Assembly (NCBI GenBank): GCA_019057815.1
Contig: JAHLWR010000007.1
Location: 62,001 to 126,000, forward strand
Reading direction: 5' to 3'
Length of the DNA stretch: 64,000 nucleotides
Source of the DNA: Candidatus Heimdallarchaeota archaeon
GTDB lineage: Archaea > Asgardarchaeota > Heimdallarchaeia > Heimdallarchaeales > Heimdallarchaeaceae
A program made the translations under genes and the position numbers. The notes beneath the pieces are model-generated. The model saw only the letters and a program-made list of their open reading frames with translations, was not told the DNA's origin and did not search any database. Below, piece after piece: positions 18,005-27,294 of the stretch (within the stretch, counting starts at the first letter, position 1; each line of letters begins with the position of its first letter).

Positions 18005-19075
18005 GTGCGAATCAAAAGCTTAGGTTTAGAGAATGTGCGTGCTGTAGAATGGATTGACACAACACAGGAAATACGTCTAATTGATCAACGATTAATACCT
18101 TTTGAAATATCTTTCACCAATCTGTCTACTACATTGGAAGTAAATGATGCAATTAAAACAATGGTGGTTAGGGGAGCTCCAGCTATTGGTGTTACAGCCG
18201 CATATGGAATGGTTTTAGCAGTCAAAGAAACTCTTGATTTTCCCCCTGAAAAAAGGTTCTATGTCATCAAAGAGAAATATGATGAATTGATTACAACCCG
18301 TCCTACAGCTGTAGATTTAGAGAATTGTGCAAGAAAAGTTTTGGATGTAGCTATTGAATCCAATTATTCGATAGAAAAAGCTCTTAAAAGTGCCCAAAAC
18401 ATTACAGAAGAAATTTTGACGCAATGTAAACAGATAGGGATAGAAGGAGAAAGGATAATAGAAGACAACGATTCTATACTCACTCATTGTCATGCTGGAG
18501 CACTAGCTACTGTCGATTACGGTACTGCTTTAGCCCCGATTCATCGTGCTCATAATAATGGAAAAAACCTAATAGTTTTTGTGGATGAAACAAGACCAAG
18601 GTTACAAGGAGCAAAGATTACAGCGTGGGAACTTTCAGAAAATGGTATTAATCATCATATTATAACAGATAATATGGCAGCACACTTCATGTCAGAAGGT
18701 AGAATTAAGAAAGTAATTCTAGGAGCTGATAGATGCTTGTTAGATGGATCTATAGTAAATAAAATAGGGACACTCAACGTAGCTATAATTGCTAAACATT
18801 ATGACATTCCTTTTTATTCAGCTTTTCCATGGTCAACAATTGACTATAACTCAGAATCAGCTGAAGATGTAGAAATTGAATATAGAGATGAGAACGAAGT
18901 TAAATATGTAAAAATAAATAAGGAAGAAATCTTGATAGCTAATGACTCATCACCTGCACTGAATCCTGCTTTTGATATTACTCCTCAAAATCTAATAACA
19001 GGATATATAACACCAAAAGGCGTAATTGATAGATTAGAATTAAAAGAATATATAGAAAAAGAAAGAAAAAATTAA
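18005..19075 (+). CDS. mtnA: S-methyl-5-thioribose-1-phosphate isomerase
   Basis: 356 residues of the eIF2B-alpha/MtnA fold. Diagnostic segments are RAVEWIDTTQEIRLIDQRL, MVVRGAPAIGVTAAYGM, ILTHCHAGALATVDYGT (catalytic Cys), FVDETRPRLQGAKITAWEL and ILGADRCLLDGSIVNKIGT (catalytic Asp). It converts 5-methylthioribose-1-phosphate to the ribulose form in methionine salvage. Some archaeal relatives isomerise ribose-1,5-bisphosphate, but the length and N-terminal extension favour MtnA. The start is GTG 18005, preceded by ATATTTAAG and TTATAAAT, so the leader is short. The convergent surface-protein gene ends 8 bp after it. Confidence 0.85.
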   Translation: MRIKSLGLENVRAVEWIDTTQEIRLIDQRLIPFEISFTNLSTTLEVNDAIKTMVVRGAPAIGVTAAYGMVLAVKETLDFPPEKRFYVIKEKYDELITTRPTAVDLENCARKVLDVAIESNYSIEKALKSAQNITEEILTQCKQIGIEGERIIEDNDSILTHCHAGALATVDYGTALAPIHRAHNNGKNLIVFVDETRPRLQGAKITAWELSENGINHHIITDNMAAHFMSEGRIKKVILGADRCLLDGSIVNKIGTLNVAIIAKHYDIPFYSAFPWSTIDYNSESAEDVEIEYRDENEVKYVKINKEEILIANDSSPALNPAFDITPQNLITGYITPKGVIDRLELKEYIEKERKN

Positions 19076-19083
19076 GAAGGATT

Positions 19084-21294
19084 TTACCTTCTACGTTTGA
19101 GTATTATTGCAAGTCCTGAAACACTGAGAACACTTAATAAGGCAATGAGCGCAGTAGGAGCTTCTATACCAATGGTTTGTGTATCAGTTGTTTCTGTAGT
19201 TTCTGTAGTTTCTGTGGTATTTGTTGGGGTAGTTGTTGAGGTAGTTGTTGGGGTAGTTGTAGTTGATATGATGGTGTCACCAAGAGCATATATATCTAGG
19301 TGTATTTCAGTCGTGTAACCATCATTGTCAAATGCTTCTAACACCAGATGATAAGTACCATTTGTAAATATGTAGGAATCTAAATCAATTGAAATCCATT
19401 CACCACCATAATAATCATCTGTGAATACCATAATACCGTTTATCCACAATTTGTAGTGCGTAGGATTATCGTCTTTAAGTTGATATGAGAGAGTTTCACC
19501 AGTTCCCACATCATAATAATAATCACCAGTAGGACCAAGTATCTCGGGAGGTGAGATAATTCCATTATTAGCATACAAATCTAGATGGATCGTAGTCATG
19601 TAATTATCACCGTCAGCTGCGTCTATCATAAGATGATAAGTACCACTTGTAGAAATGTAGGAATCTAGATCAATTGAAATCCATTCACCATCATAATAAT
19701 CATCAGTTAGGATAACGTAACCATCTAGCCATACAGTGTAAATGGTAGGATTATCGTCTTTGAATTGATATAAGAGAGTTTCACCAGTTCCCACATCATA
19801 GTAATAATCTCCTGTTGGACCCATTATCACTGGAGTATCAGCTGGATTTACATGAACGTGCAAGATTATTTCAGAAGTTTCATTAACAACATCTATCAGT
19901 TGAAGTTTGTAGTAATAGTCTCCTACAGTTAGTCCATAATCCCATAGCCAAATATCAGTTGTTTTATAACCAGAATGATAATCATAAGAGAAGAAACCAA
20001 ATCCATCATCTTTGAATATTTCAAGTACCCAAGAAGTATCAGAGTTAATTCTAAACATTACGTCAAGTTCTTCGTTTTCATTTATTTCGATGTAATTTGG
20101 TCCGTCTAACCATGAAGGCCAATCAGGAATTACATACCTTTTATCATAAATGTCTAGCCACCAGGATGAGTTGTGTTCAAAGTTGAATTCATCATAAACA
20201 ACAATATCAACATAATGATAGTTATAAAAACCATCAAAAGGCAGATCTGCTACAAGGATATTGAAAGTGTAATATCCTGACACCATATGGTGATAAGTAG
20301 AATATAGAACATCATTGACATATATCTCAACCATCATATCGTTAGAAGAATCTTGAAGTATTACTTCTATAGGCACAATAACGGTACTATTGTCCACTTC
20401 AGGATAGTTTTGAATTAAAACTAATGGAAGGCTAGCATCCATTACAGGAGAGAATGCTGCTGTTGTTTCAAATAGTCTTCCGTTAAGGAAATAAATACTG
20501 TAAGATTGTATATCTATCTCAACATTACATCCTAAATCAGAACTATAGCCATAAAAATACCCATTGGTGTAGGATTCATAAGTTACCTCGTAACCTAGTA
20601 GAAAACCATTTACTGCATCAACGTAATAGATGTAAGTATCAATAGTAATTTCTTCACAACTGAAACTGATATCAAAGAATGAAACATCATAGTAATAGTA
20701 ATTGGTTACTTGACCTGCATAAACATCAACAATGAATGCTTGCTCTATACCATTGATAATGTAACTTTCCGGAACAGTATAATCTAAAATAGTATCACTG
20801 AAACTATACATTGGATCAAAATTCAATGTGTCATTATAAACATCCATACCCCAATAGAGTTCATAATAGCTATAAACATCGTCATGATCCCAATAGTAAT
20901 CATTTTCGTAATCCAAAAACCATGTTTCTGATGGATAATCATACGATTCATGTCGGAAGTATTCGTGACCATAATAACCATAGCTTGTGGTTGTTGAGTT
21001 ATAATTACCACTTGAAACGAAAGCCCAGTTGATGTTGTAACTTCTTACAGCATCTTCATCCCACTCATAAAAACTAGTTTCACTATAAGAGTGAAATATA
21101 GGATCGGTTTCTAGTTCAGACCAATACATATAATCAGAAGTGTATTCACTACTAAAATGTTCTTGATATAACAGCTCGTCACCAGCATTAAGGTCTTGAT
21201 AAAAAATCCCTGCTGGAACGCTTGAAATACTCCCAAGACTAAGTGTTGAGAGTACTAATATAATAAATACAATTGAACCCCTTTTCAAAAGCAT
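19084..21294 (-). CDS. Large membrane-anchored surface protein with tandem Ig-like domains
   Basis: About 736 residues, a paralogue of 13360-15516: signal peptide (MLLKRGSIVFIILVLSTLSL), Tyr-rich ectodomain, SWLDGPNYIE and related Ig-like repeats, a long Thr-rich stalk, a membrane helix and the tail KRRR. Two adjacent 95-residue domains are nearly identical, both containing GPTGDYYYDVGTGETL, KDDNPT and EWISIDLDSYI. The stalk is probably O-glycosylated, by analogy with other archaeal surface proteins. ATG 21294 is preferred to the GTG directly before it. The protein probably belongs to the cell envelope; a ligand is not evident. Confidence 0.7.
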   Translation of the reverse strand: MLLKRGSIVFIILVLSTLSLGSISSVPAGIFYQDLNAGDELLYQEHFSSEYTSDYMYWSELETDPIFHSYSETSFYEWDEDAVRSYNINWAFVSSGNYNSTTTSYGYYGHEYFRHESYDYPSETWFLDYENDYYWDHDDVYSYYELYWGMDVYNDTLNFDPMYSFSDTILDYTVPESYIINGIEQAFIVDVYAGQVTNYYYYDVSFFDISFSCEEITIDTYIYYVDAVNGFLLGYEVTYESYTNGYFYGYSSDLGCNVEIDIQSYSIYFLNGRLFETTAAFSPVMDASLPLVLIQNYPEVDNSTVIVPIEVILQDSSNDMMVEIYVNDVLYSTYHHMVSGYYTFNILVADLPFDGFYNYHYVDIVVYDEFNFEHNSSWWLDIYDKRYVIPDWPSWLDGPNYIEINENEELDVMFRINSDTSWVLEIFKDDGFGFFSYDYHSGYKTTDIWLWDYGLTVGDYYYKLQLIDVVNETSEIILHVHVNPADTPVIMGPTGDYYYDVGTGETLLYQFKDDNPTIYTVWLDGYVILTDDYYDGEWISIDLDSYISTSGTYHLMIDAADGDNYMTTIHLDLYANNGIISPPEILGPTGDYYYDVGTGETLSYQLKDDNPTHYKLWINGIMVFTDDYYGGEWISIDLDSYIFTNGTYHLVLEAFDNDGYTTEIHLDIYALGDTIISTTTTPTTTSTTTPTNTTETTETTETTDTQTIGIEAPTALIALLSVLSVSGLAIILKRRR
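19265..19832 (-). repeat. Tandem 285-bp (95-residue) domain duplication
   Basis: Two consecutive in-frame units of about 285 bp encode near-identical Ig-like domains of the surface protein. The shared segment GAGTTTCACCAGTTCCCACA occurs at 19491 and 19776, exactly 285 bp apart. High nucleotide identity indicates a recent duplication or ongoing gene conversion. Outer limits are approximate. Confidence 0.65.
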
Positions 21295-21453
21295 CACTAG
21301 GTAAAATAAGGATATTATTACTTATAAACTCAATGTTTTAGGAAAGATTACAAAGTAAAAAAAGGAAAAAGAGGTTATTAGAATTTTATCAGTTTATCTT
21401 ACTAGAACAAATTTTATAAGGAAAAAACTGAAGATTAGAGAGAGCAAAGCTTG

Positions 21454-22296
21454 CTATTTAGCTATAAGCTTAGAAGAGATTTTCGTTTGTTCAACATATT
21501 TTTTGAGTATCTCATAATCTTCTGGAAGATCCATGTCCATAGCAAAACCAGGGTCTTCAACTAATATTATATCCACTTTACATTTGAATGCTCTTTCAAT
21601 ACCAATTATAGCATCTCTTACTTTTGCTACTTTGAGCAAGACTTTCAGAATCCTGTACCATGACCTAGGAGCTCGAGCAACGAATTTTACCATTACATTA
21701 AACGATCTTTGCTTTCTTCTATTTGAAAATTCTTGGATTATTTCTCCTTTTTCTTCTATAATTTTTGGGCTCATTGCTAACATCTCTCCTTGAATCAAAT
21801 TACAATCTCTAAATTTGGCTGGGGCTCTTTTTGAGTCTGGAAAAGCTAGCTCAACTATTTCTTGTTCAACAACGCCTAGAAGAACATCATATTTTTCGTA
21901 TTTTTGTAACTGCGAGTAGAATGAATCTATACTTTTAACACTTATTCCTGGTACATCAGCATTTACAAAAACAATATTCACCGGATCTTCACCTTTATTC
22001 TTCAAATATTCTAATCCTTCTTTAGCTTTAACAATAAAATCAGATGCAGTTTCTACAGGAATGAACTCTATATCTCCTTTTAATTCAACGTCCTCTTCTT
22101 TTAAACCCACCACATATATTTTCTCTACAAATTGTGATTTTAATAATTCGTCTAGAACCCATTGAATTACAGGTTTTCCCAACATTGGTAGTAAAATTTT
22201 AGATTTGTATTTCTCTTCAGGATCTAGAATTTCCATAATCTTTCTTCTCTTTACATCTCTCCCAGCCATCAGAAAAGTAGGATATTTGACTACCAT
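21454..22296 (-). CDS. GT-A-fold nucleotidyltransferase (MobA/IspD-like)
   Basis: 280 residues. The N terminus (FLMAGRDVKRRKIMEILDP, then LLPMLGKPVIQWVLDELL) is the nucleotide-binding start of sugar- or cofactor-phosphate nucleotidyltransferases. FVNADVPGISVKSI carries the metal-binding Asp. The C terminus has FAMDMDLPEDYEILK. The Gly-rich loop is shorter than in typical MobA (LAGGxSxRMG). It transfers a nucleotidyl group to an unknown phosphorylated substrate. The paralogue at 23252-24133 shares the whole plan, and a divergent 7-TM gene lies between them. Confidence 0.7.
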   Translation of the reverse strand: MVVKYPTFLMAGRDVKRRKIMEILDPEEKYKSKILLPMLGKPVIQWVLDELLKSQFVEKIYVVGLKEEDVELKGDIEFIPVETASDFIVKAKEGLEYLKNKGEDPVNIVFVNADVPGISVKSIDSFYSQLQKYEKYDVLLGVVEQEIVELAFPDSKRAPAKFRDCNLIQGEMLAMSPKIIEEKGEIIQEFSNRRKQRSFNVMVKFVARAPRSWYRILKVLLKVAKVRDAIIGIERAFKCKVDIILVEDPGFAMDMDLPEDYEILKKYVEQTKISSKLIAK

Positions 22297-22524
22297 ATTA
22301 AACTCACAATTTCCTTTTTAATAAGGAAAACTAGCATCTATTTATGCTTTTCTTCTCGTTTATCCAATAAAAAATAATGCTCTGTCAAACCTTTACGTTA
22401 GAACTTTAATAGAATTATTTTGCGGGAAGAGTCAAAATCCTTGTTTGATTTTATTTTTTTTTCTAAAACAATATTTAAACTATAAGGGAATCATTTATAT
22501 GGAATTCTTTTTACAAAAAAGCTA

Positions 22525-23211
22525 ATGTTACCCGGAACATTATCTCTAATTATTTTCTCTATAGAATTTATTATATTGTTAGGGGTTATAATATTCAACC
22601 GCGACCATAAATTGTTTTGGTCAATAGTTGCAATGTTAACTCTGCTACAATTGTACCAGCTATCTGAATTTCTAATCTGTATAGGTATAGGTTTAAACAT
22701 AACAGGCAGGATAGGATATGTGATAATCACTTTCTTACCAGCTACAGGATATTACATGGCTTCAAGAATTGTTAAGTGGAAATATCCCGATTATTTAGTT
22801 TTTTTTGCTTTAGCAACAGGATTTTCACTGTACTACTTGATTGTACCCACATCTATCAGTTTAGTTAACTGCAACCCACTTTATGCTATATATCAAAGCG
22901 AAATATCCATTTTGTATACATCCTACTATATGAGTTCAATACTTTATAGCATCTTGTTCTTACTTGCTCATCTGATTTGGAGAAAAGATAAAATAGACTC
23001 AAAAACGAGTTTAATATTTATAATAGGCTACCTATCATTTCTAGTTCCCATGATCTTAATGATTTGGATCGATTCTGCTTTCAAAATGAAAGTAACTAGT
23101 ATTATGTGCAAATATGCTTTATCTCTTGCTGTTATTCTAGGCGCATTCTCTTTCGTGAAACCTAAAAATATAGATGAAGTTGAAGAAGTAGTGGAGGAGA
23201 AACTTGACTAA
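22525..23211 (+). CDS. Seven-TM membrane protein
   Basis: 228 residues with seven hydrophobic segments, at about residues 2-24, 30-55, 62-80, 88-108, 132-152, 162-182 and 190-212. The C-terminal tail is short and acidic (EVEEVVEEKLD). The layout resembles the N-terminal 7-TM sensor region of some histidine kinases and related receptors, but no kinase or output domain follows. TATA-like ATATTTAAAC about 50 bases before ATG 22525 could drive it. It lies between two paralogous nucleotidyltransferase genes on the opposite strand. Function unknown. Confidence 0.55.
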   Translation: MLPGTLSLIIFSIEFIILLGVIIFNRDHKLFWSIVAMLTLLQLYQLSEFLICIGIGLNITGRIGYVIITFLPATGYYMASRIVKWKYPDYLVFFALATGFSLYYLIVPTSISLVNCNPLYAIYQSEISILYTSYYMSSILYSILFLLAHLIWRKDKIDSKTSLIFIIGYLSFLVPMILMIWIDSAFKMKVTSIMCKYALSLAVILGAFSFVKPKNIDEVEEVVEEKLD

Positions 23212-23251
23212 ATTTTATGTTCTACAATTTTACTTATTTCATTTCTTCTTT

Positions 23252-24133
23252 TCATTTCATTTTTATGATTATCTCATTTTTTGGAGGGGATACTTTTTTT
23301 GTTTTCATTACATATAGGCGTAAACGTTCGTAATCCTCTGGTAGATCCATGTCCATTCCAAAACCTGCATCTCTTATGATTATAGTTTTTACGACGCCAT
23401 TGAACAAAATAGATACTAGTTTTTCTCCACCTTTTAGTTTTAGTAGTCCTAGAAGATATTTAAGTATAATAGGCCAAACCCTCGGTTTCTTAAATATCAT
23501 TTTCATTATAACTGTTAATTCTCCTCCTCTTTTCCTTCTTTTAATTTTCTGCCTCCTCTCCCCTATTTCATCAATAATTTTTTTCCCTATTTCTATTCCA
23601 TATCGTGATAGACTAAAAAGCTCTCCTGGATACACATTGTAATCTCTAAATCTTGCAACTACTCTCTTAGCATCTGGAAATTCTTCTTCTGTTATATCCT
23701 CTGGAACTAAGGAAGCAACATAATCTGCTTTACCTATTTTAGTTAGCTTTTCGAAGAATTCATTAATACTCTCGACAGTTATACCTGGAGTATCTGAAGA
23801 ACTAATAATAAAAGTGTCAGCTTTTTTACCAAGAGAGTCAAAGTATTCTATTCCAGCTATGAGTTTATCTGCAAAATTTGCAAGAGTATCGACTGGAACA
23901 TGATGTACAGGGTAATCGAATTTTGCCATCTCCTCTGAAAGTCCTATAATGTAGATATCCTCAACATAAGGCGATTTATTGATCTCTTCAAGCTGCCAAT
24001 CAATTACTCTCTTCCCTAGAAATGGAAGAAGTGATTTAACCTCGTATTTATTATCAGGATCAAGTACTTCTAGTAGTTCCCTCTTTTTTTTGTCTCTACC
24101 GCACATCACAAAAACAGGATATTTTTTCACCAT
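23252..24133 (-). CDS. GT-A-fold nucleotidyltransferase, paralogue of 21454
   Basis: 293 residues from ATG 24133, chosen because MVKKYPVFVMCGRD then aligns with the start of the paralogue; an in-frame TTG 12 bases earlier is weaker. The same landmarks are present: LLPFLGKRVIDWQLEEI, a metal-site strand FIISSSDTPGITVESI, and FGMDMDLPEDYERLR near the end. A basic stretch (RRQKIKRRKRGG) is specific to this copy and may sit at a membrane surface. The conserved pair suggests two related activation reactions, for example in lipid or glycan head-group synthesis. That is inference. Confidence 0.7.
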   Translation of the reverse strand: MVKKYPVFVMCGRDKKKRELLEVLDPDNKYEVKSLLPFLGKRVIDWQLEEINKSPYVEDIYIIGLSEEMAKFDYPVHHVPVDTLANFADKLIAGIEYFDSLGKKADTFIISSSDTPGITVESINEFFEKLTKIGKADYVASLVPEDITEEEFPDAKRVVARFRDYNVYPGELFSLSRYGIEIGKKIIDEIGERRQKIKRRKRGGELTVIMKMIFKKPRVWPIILKYLLGLLKLKGGEKLVSILFNGVVKTIIIRDAGFGMDMDLPEDYERLRLYVMKTKKVSPPKNEIIIKMK

Positions 24134-24224
24134 TTCGATTACCAAGGTTGATTATGAGTTGTTATTTAAAAATGTTAGTCAAATCCTAACATATCCATCT
24201 TTACTAGATGAAGTGGAAAAAAGA

Positions 24225-24965
24225 TTACTCCTTTTTACCAACTGCAGCAAGATATATTACAAATTGGTTTTCACCATCGATTTCTAGTAATTCATTTAAT
24301 TCTTCATCATTAAAGGCAGCAATTGCACAGACACCACAATCAATATTTGCAGCCGCTAAATATAGGTTTTGACAGACATGACCTGCATCAATATGCAAAT
24401 ACCGATACCCTCTTTGTGAATATCGCCATGTCATTCTGTATGGGACAGCTGTCCAAATGAATGTTGTTGCTGAGTTTTTTATGAATTTTTGATTAAGTAC
24501 AGCAGTAACAACTTTATCAGCAATTTTTTTGTCTATATTAATCTCAATGAGCTTATGTTCAAATGCCAGAAATCTGTAAATACCGGTTTTTAGACCTTCA
24601 ACATTGTTTATTAATAAATAGGTTTCAAAGGCATGCCTAGCACCAGCAGAAGGGACATTTCTCATAGTTATTAAATTCTGATAAATTTCTCTTACACCTT
24701 GCGTGCTCCACAATAACCATGAGAGCTCTGAGAGTGTTATAGTCTCCTCTGAATATTTTCTCACACTTTTCCTTCCTTCAATGACTTCTCTCAAATTCAC
24801 ATCGCTAATTTTAATAGTATCAGGTTTTGGTAAGTCAATTATTCTTAAACTCTCATCATATTCGAGTTGATATGGAGGTTGAGGTAATCCCTTTCTTTGA
24901 TCAGGGGCTTCAAGAAACTTGTATTTAGTTTTAAACATGAACTCTTTGCCAATATAATTACTCAT
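24225..24965 (-). CDS. SagB-type nitroreductase-family FMN oxidoreductase
   Basis: 246 residues. The start of the domain (LREVIEGRKSVRKYSEETIT) is the FMN-binding Arg-x-Ser-x-Arg segment of the nitroreductase fold. TLSELSWLLWSTQGVR, the PSAGARHAFETYLLI segment and DAGHVCQNLYLAAANIDCG are characteristic of the SagB/ThcOx branch. That branch includes azoline dehydrogenases of peptide maturation and also many stand-alone oxidoreductases. No YcaO or precursor-peptide gene is nearby, so a stand-alone role is more likely. Confidence 0.8.
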   Translation of the reverse strand: MSNYIGKEFMFKTKYKFLEAPDQRKGLPQPPYQLEYDESLRIIDLPKPDTIKISDVNLREVIEGRKSVRKYSEETITLSELSWLLWSTQGVREIYQNLITMRNVPSAGARHAFETYLLINNVEGLKTGIYRFLAFEHKLIEINIDKKIADKVVTAVLNQKFIKNSATTFIWTAVPYRMTWRYSQRGYRYLHIDAGHVCQNLYLAAANIDCGVCAIAAFNDEELNELLEIDGENQFVIYLAAVGKKE

Positions 24966-25069
24966 GAGATTTCAACTTCAGTAATAAGATAATGCAGTTT
25001 TTTAATTATTTGAAATTTTCGTGTAAATATGATGTTTCTTACTAGCATAAACAATATTAATAAGAGCAA

Positions 25070-25660
25070 ATGATTGTTCTTATGCTTCCAAATTCTCTGA
25101 AGAAATCTCCCTACACAGGAGCAAAAATTAAACTTAGAGCACTAGAATTGAGTGATCTGTCATCTATTATGGAACATTGGAACACTTATGAGGTGAGAAT
25201 AGGTCTAGGGAAGTATATTCCTGAATCTAGTACTCAGAGAGAAGAATGGATAAAAACTCAAACACAGAAAGCTAGCAAAGGAGAGGGATATACTTTTGCA
25301 ATTGAAACATTGGAAACAAAGAACTTTCTTGGAACTTGTAGTTTAAATAAAGTAAATAATGTTAGCCAAACAGCTTTTCTTAGTGTAGTTATTCTTAATC
25401 CTGAAAATCATGGTAAAGGATATGGAACTGATGCTGTACGGTGCTTACTCGAAGTTGCTTTTAAGGTGTTAAATTTGCATAGAGTTGAACTACATGTTTA
25501 TTCGTTCATGAAAGAAGCGATTCATGTGTATGAGAAAGTAGGTTTCAAACATACAGGAGTTAGAAGAGAAGCTTCCTATATTGATGGCGAATATAGAGAC
25601 GACTTAGTTATGGACATCCTTAGAAGAGAGTATGAGGAAATTACGAAAAAAATGCTATGA
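25070..25660 (+). CDS. GNAT acetyltransferase, RimJ/RimL type
   Basis: 196 residues. The N-terminal KIKLRALELSDLSSIMEHWN, motif A with VILNPENHGKGYGTDAVRCLLEVAF (N-H-G-K-G-Y-G loop), and LHRVELHVYSFMKEAIHVYE followed by KVGFKHTGVRREA match the RimJ/RimL subfamily. Such enzymes acetylate ribosomal-protein N termini or small amines; the substrate here is open. MLPNS at 25082 is an alternative start. The broken CAAX-protease gene starts within 14 bases of its stop codon. Confidence 0.82.
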   Translation: MIVLMLPNSLKKSPYTGAKIKLRALELSDLSSIMEHWNTYEVRIGLGKYIPESSTQREEWIKTQTQKASKGEGYTFAIETLETKNFLGTCSLNKVNNVSQTAFLSVVILNPENHGKGYGTDAVRCLLEVAFKVLNLHRVELHVYSFMKEAIHVYEKVGFKHTGVRREASYIDGEYRDDLVMDILRREYEEITKKML

Positions 25661-25673
25661 GAAGGATGGTAAA

Positions 25674-26075
25674 ATGACAGAACAGACTCATCTAAAGAAA
25701 ATGAATAATGATAAGACAATTATTTCTGTATTTTTGTTCTTTATTCTAACCTATGTAATTACATGGGGATGGGCTTTAATGATAATCTACTTGTTCTCCG
25801 ATATATACCAACTTTCGCGGTTATGATAGTTTCATAGGAATGCTATGCACAATATTTGTAGGAATACAATCTTTTGGTCCAGCATTCGCAGCTATCATTA
25901 TCACATCTTATTACGAGGGAAAAGAAGGTTTGAAGAAATTTGCTAAACGTCTGATAAAATTCAAGGTAAAATATTTATCACTGAAGAAGAAACTTTTTCT
26001 GATGAAATATCAGCAATTACCAACAATGAAGATACTGTTAGCGAGGATATCTTATTTAAGGAGCAAATAAGTTGA
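25674..26075 (+). pseudogene. Broken CPBP (CAAX-like) intramembrane protease gene
   Basis: The first frame (from ATG 25674) has an N-terminal helix, SVFLFFILTYVITWGWALMI, and stops near 25826. A second frame (25840-26070) resumes with QSFGPAFAAIIITSYYEGKE, the next conserved part of CPBP proteases. A third frame then encodes a plausible acidic ending (KIFITEEETFSDEIS) up to a stop at 26075. The conserved glutamate and histidine motifs of the protease are missing. At least two frameshifts and a large deletion make this a pseudogene. Confidence 0.6.
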
Positions 26076-26098
26076 CTTTTGAAATAGCAATAAATAAA

Positions 26099-26506
26099 TC
26101 ATTTATCGAAAAATTGTTCTCTTATAGGTTTAAAGTCTAGATATTTGTGATAAACTTGTTCCTTAAATTGAGCTAATAATCCCCTATTTTTACAAACTAT
26201 TTTTTTTCCTTTTAATATTGCATATTGAAATTGTATTGGAGAATCATTGACAATTTTCACGTCACATTCATAATTTACTACCTTTGTAAGTTCAATCGAA
26301 AGCTCTTTCTCTAACCCTTTGTCTATTTCCTGATTGCTATCGTCTTTTACAAAAATACCTATATCTATATCTCTGAAATAATTAGCATTGATAAAACTAC
26401 CATGAATATAAGCAAAGTTTATATTTCTATTTTCAGTAAGTAGATGACTTATAGCTGTTATTATTTCTGCTTTTTCATTATCTTCTAAACTATGAAAGGT
26501 TTGCAT
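26099..26506 (-). CDS. mntA: MntA-type nucleotidyltransferase antitoxin
   Basis: 135 residues from ATG 26506, one base after the stop of the upstream HEPN gene; the longer open frame is not needed. The motif HGSFINANYFRDIDIGIF gives GS followed eight residues later by D-x-D, the minimal nucleotidyltransferase active site. A third acidic strand is YECDVKIV. MntA antitoxins silence HepT by attaching AMP to a Tyr in its active site (type VII systems). The usual spacer (GS-x10-DxD with ARG) is two residues shorter here, so activity should be treated with care. Confidence 0.78.
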   Translation of the reverse strand: MQTFHSLEDNEKAEIITAISHLLTENRNINFAYIHGSFINANYFRDIDIGIFVKDDSNQEIDKGLEKELSIELTKVVNYECDVKIVNDSPIQFQYAILKGKKIVCKNRGLLAQFKEQVYHKYLDFKPIREQFFDK

Positions 26507-26507
26507 A

Positions 26508-26909
26508 CTAATTCTCCAATAGTTGTTTAATATCTTTAATAAATTCAAGAATAAAAGAATGATCAATCTGCGCTATTTCGTATATTTTTTCATCGTCGAT
26601 TATCCAATATTGATGAATTAAGATATTTCTAAATTGTATCATTTTAACCATTTTTTCAATTAATGTATTTGAGGATATTCCTAGTTCTGCTAGTCTTCTG
26701 AAACAATCAGCATATGTTGAAGGAGGAGAAACTTCTGACCTTGAAATAATGTGATTGCATAAAGATACTAAACCTTCAATCAAAGAAAGTAACCTATATT
26801 TTAACGCATCTTTTCTAATATCATCTTTAAGAAATTCTTCAAAGGTTAAATTCTTCAAATAATCAATTTGGTTTATTCTTTGTTCAACATCTACAATTCG
26901 GTCTAACAT
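26508..26909 (-). CDS. hepT: HepT-like HEPN RNase toxin
   Basis: 133 residues from ATG 26909 (MLDRIVDVEQRINQ), which fits the usual HepT start; TTG codons upstream are alternatives. The C-terminal motif RNILIHQYW matches R-x4-H-x-Y, the ribonuclease site and the Tyr that MntA modifies. Helices before it (LTFEEFLKDDIRKDALKYRL) are standard for the family. Its stop is one base from mntA, so the pair forms one operon. Free HepT cleaves RNA and stops growth; the pair probably works in plasmid-like maintenance or phage defence. Confidence 0.82.
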   Translation of the reverse strand: MLDRIVDVEQRINQIDYLKNLTFEEFLKDDIRKDALKYRLLSLIEGLVSLCNHIISRSEVSPPSTYADCFRRLAELGISSNTLIEKMVKMIQFRNILIHQYWIIDDEKIYEIAQIDHSFILEFIKDIKQLLEN

Positions 26910-26948
26910 AAAATCCTTATTGATCTCCTTCTTATCCAAATAGCTCAA

Positions 26949-27294
26949 CTCCTTGTTTTATTGATAGGTTCTTATCTTAAATAATTTTGCGCAATAATGT
27001 CCTTTAATCACGATTAGTTTACTCCTATATATAAAGTATAAAAATTCATACTAAGAAACTATAATCTGCTAAATCGATTAAATTGAAGATGTTCGAGATG
27101 TTCATAGAAATCTTTCCCAAGGACAACAAATGAGAGTCTATTAAATCAGTTCCTTATTTATTTTTCAATTGGGAGGTTGATTTTCTTATTTTATTCTTGT
27201 CATAATCAAAGAGCATCGTGTTTATTATTTTTCTTCATGACTCTTAATTTCTTTCGCTTCTTTCAAAAAAGTACAAAAAAAAAGGCGAAATAAA
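26949..27294. other. Intergenic region with hepT-mntA promoter
   Basis: No gene is visible. The left end holds the toxin-antitoxin promoter: a TATA-like ATTATTTAAG (minus strand, about 26,977-26,986) with the palindrome TTGCGCAA (26987-26994) directly upstream, which might be an autoregulatory site. The remainder is AT-rich, with T-rich tracts that could end transcription of the split beta-lactamase-like gene. Confidence 0.4.
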
